NCBI GenBank assembly: GCA_025935275.1
Contig: JAICVP010000051.1
Span: 1 to 10,813 of the forward strand
Origin: Thermoleophilia bacterium
GTDB lineage: Bacteria > Actinomycetota > Thermoleophilia > Gaiellales > Gaiellaceae
Length of the DNA stretch: 10,813 bases
Direction of reading: 5' to 3'
Shown: one piece after another, positions 6,219-10,813 of the stretch
How positions within the stretch are numbered: position 1 is the stretch's first letter
Layout: each line of letters begins with the position of its first letter
Notes under the pieces: model-generated
Database searches by the model: none
Seen by the model: only the letters and a program-made list of their open reading frames with translations
Told to the model about the DNA's origin: nothing
Made by a program: the position numbers and the translations under genes

Positions 6219-6976
6219 TACTTGCGGACGATCGCGTCCTGGCTCGCCTGCTGGAGCGGCTTGATCACCATCTCGTCGACGACCATGTAGTCCGGCCGGG
6301 TCACGGCGAAGAGGATGCAATCAGCGACATCGGCGGGAGTCAGATAGTCGACCCCGCGGTATACCGCGTCCTTGCGCTCCTGGTCGCCGCGGAAGCGGAC
6401 GTCGGAGAACTCCGTGTCCCCCACCATGCCGGGGTCGACGGTCGAGACCTTGATCCGCCCGACGAGCTCCCTCCGCAGCACACGGGTGAGCGCCAGCACG
6501 GCAGTCTTCGAGCCGACGTACATGCCGCCCTGGGGATAGGCCTCTCGTCCGGCCCAGGAGCCGAGGTTGACGATGTGCCCGCGACCGTCCTCCATGTGCG
6601 GGAGCACGAGGCGCGTCATGCGCACCAGGCCGAGCACGTTCGTCTCGAGCATCAGCCGGTCGTCCTCGTCGTTCGACTCCTCGACCGAGGTGCGGCCCAG
6701 GGCCAGCCCAGCGTTGTTGACCAGGATGTCGACGCGGCCGAGAGCGCCGGCCACGGTCTCGACGAAGGCGGCGCAGCTGTCCTCGTCGGTGACATCCAGC
6801 GGGGCCGTCACATGGCCCTCACCGGGAAGCTCCTTGACCAGTTCCTCGAGACGGTCGGTTCGCCGCGCGCCGAGCGCGAGCCGCGCACCCGCATTGGCGA
6901 GTGCGCGCGCAGTCTCGGCCCCGATTCCGCTCGAGGCGCCGGTGACGACCGCGGTCCGATCAGACAGGTCGGGCAC
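6218..6976 (-). CDS. Short-chain dehydrogenase/reductase, probably NADP(H)-dependent
   Basis: This 252-residue protein is a complete classical SDR. The nucleotide motif TGASSGIG is at 12-19, NNAG at 87-90, the catalytic Ser at 140, and YVGSK gives Tyr153 and Lys157. Arg38 and Arg39 follow the second beta strand where NAD-specific members usually have Asp, which suggests NADPH preference. The C-terminal VVDEMVIKPLQQA resembles the YdfG-like branch that acts on 3-hydroxy acids and related carbonyls; I cannot name the substrate. The start is GTG at 6976, chosen because it opens directly into LSDRTAVVTGASSGIG and a TAGGCT hexamer lies seven bases upstream. The stop TAG overlaps the GTG of the glucosidase gene, so it is the first gene of a three-gene coupled set. 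Confidence 0.88.
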   Translation of the reverse strand: MPDLSDRTAVVTGASSGIGAETARALANAGARLALGARRTDRLEELVKELPGEGHVTAPLDVTDEDSCAAFVETVAGALGRVDILVNNAGLALGRTSVEESNDEDDRLMLETNVLGLVRMTRLVLPHMEDGRGHIVNLGSWAGREAYPQGGMYVGSKTAVLALTRVLRRELVGRIKVSTVDPGMVGDTEFSDVRFRGDQERKDAVYRGVDYLTPADVADCILFAVTRPDYMVVDEMVIKPLQQASQDAIVRK

Positions 6977-6983
6977 GAGCGGG

Positions 6984-6989
6984 AGCCTA
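6984..6989 (-). promoter_or_regulatory. Predicted -10 element of the SDR-glucosidase-glycosyltransferase operon (leaderless type)
   Basis: Read on the minus strand the hexamer is TAGGCT, seven bases before the GTG at 6976. It lies in the 18-base gap after the DUF6457-like gene. No Shine-Dalgarno sequence and no convincing -35 box are visible. The opposite strand does not complete a TANNNT here, in keeping with the absence of a divergent gene. Confidence 0.42.
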
Positions 6990-6994
6990 CCGAG

Positions 6995-7231
6995 CTACTT
7001 GCCGACCGTGGCGTCCACCAGCGCGGACAGATCCGCGCCCGTACGGCCGCGCGCGAGGCCGACGAGGTAGCAGAGGAGCGGAGCGTTGATCCGCTCGCCG
7101 CTGTCGTGCGCCGCGACCCGGGCCAGCTCGAGCAGCTCGTCGATCTCGCCCTGCGAGAGCCCCAGGCTCTCCGGGCTTTCGCCCGAGGCCTCGGCTAGCC
7201 GGTCGCGCGCATCACTCAGCCAGTCGTCCAC
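6995..7231 (-). CDS. Small DUF6457-like protein
   Basis: This 78-residue acidic, helical protein resembles the DUF6457 family as I remember it: an opening with DDWL (2-5), a helix EIDELLELARVAAHDSGERI (29-48), and the block APLLCYLVGLARGR (50-63). Members are common in Actinobacteriota, and from memory the domain also occurs attached to or near MobA-like molybdenum-cofactor nucleotidyltransferases. That hints at, but does not prove, a link to molybdopterin; the MOSC gene at 10471 is the only other hint here. The start is GTG at 7231, with TAAGCT six bases upstream. No membrane segment or signal peptide is seen. It lies 18 bases before the SDR gene and is divergent from pntAA. The function is unknown. 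Confidence 0.72.
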   Translation of the reverse strand: MDDWLSDARDRLAEASGESPESLGLSQGEIDELLELARVAAHDSGERINAPLLCYLVGLARGRTGADLSALVDATVGK

Positions 7232-7237
7232 TGCGCC

Positions 7238-7243
7238 AGCTTA
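7238..7243 (-). promoter_or_regulatory. Predicted -10 element of the DUF6457-like gene (leaderless type)
   Basis: Read on the minus strand the hexamer is TAAGCT, followed by GGCGCA and the GTG at 7231, a spacing of six bases. It shares the TA at 7242-7243 with the plus-strand -10 element of pntAA. No Shine-Dalgarno sequence fits between it and the start codon. Confidence 0.5.
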
Positions 7244-7247
7244 GACT
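7242..7247 (+). promoter_or_regulatory. Predicted -10 element of the pntAA-pntAB-pntB operon
   Basis: The hexamer is TAGACT, nine bases before the ATG at 7257, so the transcript would be leaderless or have a leader of about three bases. With the minus-strand hexamer it forms the symmetric decamer AGCTTAGACT (7238-7247). No clear -35 box is seen. Confidence 0.45.
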
Positions 7248-7256
7248 TCCCGCGGC

Positions 7257-8366
7257 ATGAAGGTCGGCGTCCCCAAGGAGACCGCTTCGGGCGAGCGGCG
7301 AGTGGCCCTCGTGCCCGATTCGGCCAAGCGTCTGGCAGAAGCGGGCGTCGAGGTTGCCGTCGAGTCGGGCGCGGGCACGGCGGCCGGCTTCCTCGACGAG
7401 GCGTACGAAGCGAGCGGCGCAAAGGTCGTGGGGGACGCGTTCGCCGGGGCGGACGCGGTGGCGAAGGTACAGCAGCCGAGCGCGGAGGAGGTCGCTCGGC
7501 TCGGCGACGGCCAGATCCTGATCGCGTTCCTGCAGCCTCTCGTGAACGGCGACCTCGTGCGCGCGCTCGCGGAGCGGCGCGTGACCGCGTTCTCGATGGA
7601 CTCGATCCCGCGCATCACCCGCGCGCAGCCGATGGACGCGCTCTCGTCGCAGAGCACCGTGTCGGGCTACAAGGGGACGCTGATCGCGGCCGACCACCTG
7701 CCGAAGTTCATGCCGATGCTGACCACGGCCGCGGGCACGATCCCGCCCGCGCGCATCCTCGTCCTCGGCGCGGGGGTGGCCGGCCTGCAGGCGATCGCCA
7801 CCGCGCGCAGGCTCGGCGCCGTCGTCTCGGCCTTCGACGTGCGCCCGGCGGTCAAGGAGCAAGTGGAGAGTCTCGGCGCCACGTTCCTCGAGCTCGACGT
7901 CGAGGGCGCCGAGGGTCAGGGCGGCTATGCGGTAGCGCTCTCGGACGACCAGCACGAGCGCGAGCAGCAGCTGATCGCCCGCCACGTCGCCGAGTCGGAC
8001 GCGGTCATCACGACCGCGCTGATTCCCGGCCGCGAGGCGCCGATCCTCATCACCGCCGAGGCCGCGCGCGGAATGCGGCCCGGTTCCGTGATCGTCGACC
8101 TCGCCGCCGAGGCCGGAGGGAATTGCGAGCTGACAAAGCCCGGGGAGACCGTCGTCGAGAACGGGGTCACCCTGGTCGGCGAGCTGAACCTGCCGAGCTC
8201 GATGCCCCTGCACGCGAGCCAGATGTACTCCCGCAACGTATGGACGTTCCTGAACCACCTCCTCGGAGGCGGTTCGGAGCTCACGCTCGACTTCGAGGAC
8301 GAGATCACGCGCGAGACGTGCGTCACCCACGAGGGCAAGGTGCTGAAGGAGCCCGTGGCAGCATGA
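7257..8366 (+). CDS. pntAA: NAD(P) transhydrogenase alpha subunit, NAD(H)-binding part (PntAA, domain I)
   Basis: This 369-residue protein is the soluble NAD(H)-binding component of proton-translocating transhydrogenase, related to alanine dehydrogenase. It opens with KVGVPKETASGERRVALVP (2-20). PRITRAQPMDALSSQS (118-133) is the characteristic domain-I loop that meets the NADP domain during hydride transfer. GAGVAGLQA (171-179) is the dinucleotide-binding turn, and Asp194 in SAFDVRP is placed to bind the adenosine ribose of NAD. It lacks the membrane helices that are fused on in E. coli PntA, so this is the split three-subunit form also known from Rhodospirillum and mycobacteria. It passes hydride between NAD(H) and NADP(H), coupled to proton movement. 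The ATG at 7257 opens straight into the conserved N-terminus. The stop overlaps the pntAB start (ATGA). Confidence 0.95.
   Translation: MKVGVPKETASGERRVALVPDSAKRLAEAGVEVAVESGAGTAAGFLDEAYEASGAKVVGDAFAGADAVAKVQQPSAEEVARLGDGQILIAFLQPLVNGDLVRALAERRVTAFSMDSIPRITRAQPMDALSSQSTVSGYKGTLIAADHLPKFMPMLTTAAGTIPPARILVLGAGVAGLQAIATARRLGAVVSAFDVRPAVKEQVESLGATFLELDVEGAEGQGGYAVALSDDQHEREQQLIARHVAESDAVITTALIPGREAPILITAEAARGMRPGSVIVDLAAEAGGNCELTKPGETVVENGVTLVGELNLPSSMPLHASQMYSRNVWTFLNHLLGGGSELTLDFEDEITRETCVTHEGKVLKEPVAA
8346..8351 (+). promoter_or_regulatory. Ribosome binding site of pntAB
   Basis: AAGGAG lies inside the 3' end of pntAA, 11 bases before the pntAB ATG. The spacing is somewhat long. It is the clearest Shine-Dalgarno sequence found upstream of an operon-internal gene here, and it works alongside the ATGA stop-start overlap. 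Confidence 0.4.
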
Positions 8367-8665
8367 CGATGACGTTGCTGAACAGCATCACGGTCTTCGT
8401 GCTGGCCGTGTTCATCGGCATCGAGATCATCTCGAAGGTCCCGACGATGCTGCACACCCCGCTCATGTCGGGCACGAACGCGATCCACGGCATCGTCCTG
8501 ATCGGCGCGATGCTCATCGCCGGCTCGGCCGACTCCGACCTCGAAAAGGCGCTGGCGTTCGTGGCGGTCGTCTTCGGGACGATCAACGTCGTCGGCGGCT
8601 TCCTCGTCACCGACCGCATGCTCGAGATGTTCAAGCGCAAGCCGTCCAAGCCCGAGTCCGAATGA
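8363..8665 (+). CDS. pntAB: NAD(P) transhydrogenase alpha subunit, membrane part (PntAB)
   Basis: This 100-residue protein is the small membrane component of split transhydrogenase. Three hydrophobic segments lie at about 5-23, 38-54 and 62-84. The loop IEIISKVPTMLHTPLMSGTN (20-39) is the highly conserved stretch of this subunit, and the second helix opens with AIHGIVLIGAM (40-50). The charged tail KRKPSKPESE ends the protein on the cytoplasmic side. With PntB it forms the proton-conducting domain II. The ATG at 8363 overlaps the pntAA stop and the TGA at 8663-8665 overlaps the pntB start, so all three subunits are coupled for stoichiometric translation. The frame is open upstream to 8123, but that extension shadows pntAA. 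Confidence 0.94.
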   Translation: MTMTLLNSITVFVLAVFIGIEIISKVPTMLHTPLMSGTNAIHGIVLIGAMLIAGSADSDLEKALAFVAVVFGTINVVGGFLVTDRMLEMFKRKPSKPESE

Positions 8666-10071
8666 CGCCTGTTCTCGCGCTGTCGCAGACGGCGATCAAC
8701 TTCACGTACCTCGTCGCCGCGGTGCTCCTCATCGTCGGGATCCGGCGGCTCTCGTCGCCGCCGACCGCCCGCTCGGGCAACTGGATCGCCGCAGTCGGAA
8801 TGGCGATCGCCATCTTCTTCACCTTCCTCGACGAGGACGTCACGAGCTACTGGCTGATCCTCGTCGGCATGGCGGTGGGAACCGTGATCGGAATCGTCTC
8901 GGCGCGCCTCGTGAAGATGACCGCGATGCCGCAGATGGTGGCGCTCTTCAACGGCGTCGGCGGCGGCGCGGCGGCGCTCATCGCCGCGGCCGAGTTCCAC
9001 CGGATCGCGCCCGAGCCCGGCCACCTCTCCGGCGATTCGGTCGGCGCGATGCTCTTCTCCGGGCTGATCGGCTCGGTCTCCTTCTCGGGCAGCCTGGTCG
9101 CGTTCGGGAAGCTGCAGGAGGTCTTGCCCGGGCGGCCCATCACCTTCGCGGGCCAGCAGGTGATGAACGGCATTCTCTTCGTCGCGCTCCTCGGGCTCGG
9201 CGTCGCGGCCGGCTCGACGGAGGAGGGGATCTGGATGGTGCTCCTGCTCCTCGGCGCGCTCCTCTTCGGGGTGATGCTCGTCCTGCCGATCGGCGGCGCC
9301 GACATGCCCGTCGTCATCTCGCTCCTGAACGCGTTCACGGGGCTCGCCGCCGCCTCCGCCGGCTTCGTGCTCGAGAACACGGCACTGATCATCGGCGGCA
9401 CCCTCGTCGGCGCCTCGGGGACGCTGCTCACCGTCCTCATGGGGCGGGCGATGAACCGCTCGATCGCCAACGTCCTGTTCGGTGCGTTCGGGGCGGCGCC
9501 GGCCGGCGGGCTGGCCGCCGCGGCCTCGACCGATGGGAAGTCCTACCGGGAAGTGACCGCCGACGACGCCGCCGTCATGCTCGCGTATGCCCAGCGCGTC
9601 GTCGTCGTGCCTGGTTACGGGCTCGCCGTGGCGCAGGCCCAGCACGCGGTGCGGGAGCTCGCCGATCTCCTAGAGGCGCGCGGGGTCGACGTGAAGTACG
9701 CGATCCATCCGGTCGCTGGGCGGATGCCGGGCCACATGAACGTCCTGCTCGCCGAGGCGCAGGTCCCGTACCCGCAGCTCTACGACATGGACGACATCAA
9801 CCCGGAGTTCCCGCGCACCGACGTCGCGCTCGTCATCGGCGCGAACGACGTCACGAACCCGGCCGCGCGCGACAACCCGGAGAGCCCGCTCTACGGCATG
9901 CCGATCCTGAACGTCGACCAGGCCGCCAACGTCGTCATCCTCAAGCGCAGCATGAGCCCCGGCTTCGCGGGGATCGACAACGACCTCTTCTACGAGCCGA
10001 ACTCGGCGATGCTCTTCGGAGACGCGAAGTCGTCGGTCGAGAAGCTCGTCGCCGCCGTCAAAGCAGCGTAA
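8662..10071 (+). CDS. pntB: NAD(P) transhydrogenase beta subunit (PntB)
   Basis: This 469-residue protein has a full-length PntB architecture. Several transmembrane helices fill about 1-285 (for example 12-28, 41-56, 63-84, 92-110, 168-183, 190-210). A hinge follows, and then the NADP(H)-binding domain III. VVVVPGYGLAVAQAQ (313-327) is the unusual glycine motif for NADP, AGRMPGHMNVLLAEAQVPY (352-370) and GANDVTNPAA (393-402) are further cofactor loops, and KRSM (428-431) contacts the 2'-phosphate of NADP. It completes the complex that uses the proton gradient to make NADPH from NADH. The ATG at 8662 overlaps the pntAB stop by four bases; no separate Shine-Dalgarno is evident. Its last 14 bases overlap the end of the convergent MOSC gene. 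Confidence 0.96.
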   Translation: MTPVLALSQTAINFTYLVAAVLLIVGIRRLSSPPTARSGNWIAAVGMAIAIFFTFLDEDVTSYWLILVGMAVGTVIGIVSARLVKMTAMPQMVALFNGVGGGAAALIAAAEFHRIAPEPGHLSGDSVGAMLFSGLIGSVSFSGSLVAFGKLQEVLPGRPITFAGQQVMNGILFVALLGLGVAAGSTEEGIWMVLLLLGALLFGVMLVLPIGGADMPVVISLLNAFTGLAAASAGFVLENTALIIGGTLVGASGTLLTVLMGRAMNRSIANVLFGAFGAAPAGGLAAAASTDGKSYREVTADDAAVMLAYAQRVVVVPGYGLAVAQAQHAVRELADLLEARGVDVKYAIHPVAGRMPGHMNVLLAEAQVPYPQLYDMDDINPEFPRTDVALVIGANDVTNPAARDNPESPLYGMPILNVDQAANVVILKRSMSPGFAGIDNDLFYEPNSAMLFGDAKSSVEKLVAAVKAA

Positions 10072-10471
10072 CTTCGTCGCCGCGCGTGACCCGCCCGGTC
10101 GTCACGACCTTGGCGAGCATCCCGCGCTTTCCCTCGAGCTCGGCCTGCAGGCCGGGGCGGATCTCCTCCATGAGCTCGCATGGGTCGCAGACCATGGAGA
10201 TCTCGAACTCGGCATCGCCGATCTGCAGGCGCTGGCCGATCGGCCAGTTCATGACGTCGGCGCCGCGCACGGTGAAGTTCTCCTTCACGCGGCCGGGCGG
10301 GACGTCCACGGACTCGAGGTCCTCCGCAGCGACGAAGAGGACGTTGCGCTTGCCGCCGCGCCGGTGGGCGCAGCCCTCGACGCCTTCGTTCTCGAAGACC
10401 TGGGCGGTGTCGAGCTCCTCCATGAGCTCTCGCCGCTTCGGCGAGCGCCAGATGTGCGCGATCTCGGCCAT
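10058..10471 (-). CDS. MOSC-domain protein
   Basis: This 137-residue protein fits a stand-alone MOSC (molybdenum cofactor sulfurase C-terminal) domain. The early part has GVEGCAHRRGGKRNVLFVAA (30-49). ENFTVRGADVMNWPIGQRLQ (64-83) matches the family's E-N-hydrophobic and G-x-R-hydrophobic pattern. CDPC (95-98) contains the conserved cysteine, and KRGMLAKVVTTGRVTRGDEV (115-134) is the C-terminal signature. MOSC proteins bind or transfer sulfur or pterin-molybdenum cofactor, as in YiiM and YuaD; the exact role here is unknown. The ATG at 10471 was chosen because TATACT lies six bases upstream. The longer open frame to 10687 shadows the divergent gene. The stop lies 14 bases inside pntB on the opposite strand. 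Confidence 0.83.
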   Translation of the reverse strand: MAEIAHIWRSPKRRELMEELDTAQVFENEGVEGCAHRRGGKRNVLFVAAEDLESVDVPPGRVKENFTVRGADVMNWPIGQRLQIGDAEFEISMVCDPCELMEEIRPGLQAELEGKRGMLAKVVTTGRVTRGDEVTLL

Positions 10472-10477
10472 GTCCCG

Positions 10478-10483
10478 AGTATA
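10478..10483 (-). promoter_or_regulatory. Predicted -10 element of the MOSC gene (leaderless type)
   Basis: Read on the minus strand the hexamer is TATACT, one mismatch from TATAAT, followed by CGGGAC and the ATG at 10471, a spacing of six bases. It is the best -10 match in the window after TACAAT at 2424. There is no room for a Shine-Dalgarno leader. Confidence 0.52.
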
Positions 10484-10490
10484 AGGAGGC
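10480..10490 (+). promoter_or_regulatory. Ambiguous start signal of the gene at 10491: weak -10 or misplaced Shine-Dalgarno
   Basis: The bases just before the ATG read TATAAGGAGGC. TATAAG could be a -10 hexamer with a mismatch at its last base. AAGGAGG is a perfect Shine-Dalgarno core but lies one base from the ATG, too close for normal use. An in-frame TAA at 10482 rules out an earlier start. Confidence 0.3.
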
Positions 10491-10813
10491 ATGCCGCCGC
10501 TAGACATCGCACCCGGTCTCTGGATCTGGCGCCTGCGCCACCCCGACTGGAGCTCCGAGGCCGGTTGGAAGCCACAGGTGACCTCCACCGTGATCGAGAC
10601 GGGGGGCGAGGTGGCGCTCGTCGACCCGCTCGCCCCGCCGGACGAGGAGCACGAGCTCTGGGAGCGCCTCGACGCCGCGCCGCCCACCCTCGTCGTCGTC
10701 CTGAAGCCGGATCACGTCCGCGACGTCGACCTCTTCGTGCGCCGCTACGGCGCGCGGGCGTTCGGGCCTAGCCTTTTCTGGCGCGACGACATTCCGGAGA
10801 CCGAGCTCGAAGC
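10491..10813 (+). CDS. Degenerate metallo-beta-lactamase-fold-like protein (3' end outside window)
   Basis: The frame is open from the ATG at 10491 to the end of the window, giving about 107 residues with no stop. The layout is that of an MBL-fold N-terminus: LDIAPGLWIWRL (4-15), a core strand TSTVIETGGEVALVDPLAPP (31-50), then TLVVVLKPDHVRDVDLFVRR (66-85) and YGARAFGP (86-93). In active MBL hydrolases the corresponding stretch is a strand ending in THxHxDH; here it reads KPDHVRDV, so the first and last histidines are missing. It may belong to a non-catalytic or differently metal-loaded branch. Another alpha/beta hydrolase-like fold cannot be excluded with the C-terminus unseen. It is divergent from the MOSC gene with a 19-base gap. 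Confidence 0.55.
   Translation, partial: MPPLDIAPGLWIWRLRHPDWSSEAGWKPQVTSTVIETGGEVALVDPLAPPDEEHELWERLDAAPPTLVVVLKPDHVRDVDLFVRRYGARAFGPSLFWRDDIPETELE

Noticed and set aside
4443..6290. A 615-codon open frame on the plus strand opposite the glucosidase gene
   Set aside because: The minus-strand frame carries clear glycoside hydrolase motifs over the same bases; the plus-strand translation has no recognisable domain and shows the composition of a shadow frame.
10472..10687. An upstream extension of the MOSC protein
   Set aside because: The extra residues are Ser/Arg-rich shadow of the divergent MBL-like gene, and the -10-like TATACT sits just before the internal ATG at 10471.
1..10813. Mobile elements, CRISPR arrays, tRNA or rRNA genes, phage or defence genes
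   Set aside because: Essentially every base is accounted for by ordinary conserved genes, and I saw no direct-repeat arrays, transposase motifs, terminal inverted repeats or structured RNA signatures.

Overview
The window is a very compact, high-GC (roughly two-thirds G+C) bacterial chromosome segment. Strong G/C preference at third codon positions, GTG starts, a mycobacterial-type cystathionine beta-synthase tail, a three-gene proton-translocating transhydrogenase set and a DUF6457-like protein all point to Actinobacteriota. A deep lineage such as Thermoleophilia is my best guess, but that is inference. There are no RNA genes, mobile elements, CRISPR arrays or phage genes. By my count only about 106 bases are non-coding.

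Layout. (1) 1-850, plus strand: the C-terminal CBS-domain pair of a cystathionine beta-synthase that starts before the window, then a VOC-family protein. (2) 852-1244, minus strand: a second VOC protein, divergent from (3) 1267-2415, a cystathionine gamma-lyase/synthase-type PLP enzyme, and 2437-3117, a membrane zinc metallopeptidase. The first and third units together suggest reverse transsulfuration (homocysteine to cysteine). (4) 6976-3118, minus strand: a translationally coupled set of short-chain dehydrogenase, glycogen-debranching-type glucosidase and family-4 glycosyltransferase, probably acting on glucans or glucosyl-solutes. (5) 7231-6995, minus strand: a small DUF6457-like protein, divergent from (6) 7257-10071, pntAA-pntAB-pntB, encoding the membrane NAD(P) transhydrogenase. 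(7) 10471-10058, minus strand: a MOSC-domain protein, divergent from (8) 10491 onward, a degenerate metallo-beta-lactamase-like protein cut off by the window end.

The most interesting signal is in the tiny gaps. Every gene that is not coupled to an upstream stop codon, with one partial exception, has a TANNNT -10-like hexamer 6-9 bases before its start codon, with little or no room for a Shine-Dalgarno leader. This is the expected layout of leaderless transcripts. In two divergent gaps the two -10 hexamers overlap and share one TA step, forming a symmetric ANNNTANNNT element, so one 10-bp element could fire two leaderless mRNAs in opposite directions. The third divergent gap has an imperfect version. 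Genes inside operons instead overlap the preceding stop codon (TGATG, TAGTG, ATGA).
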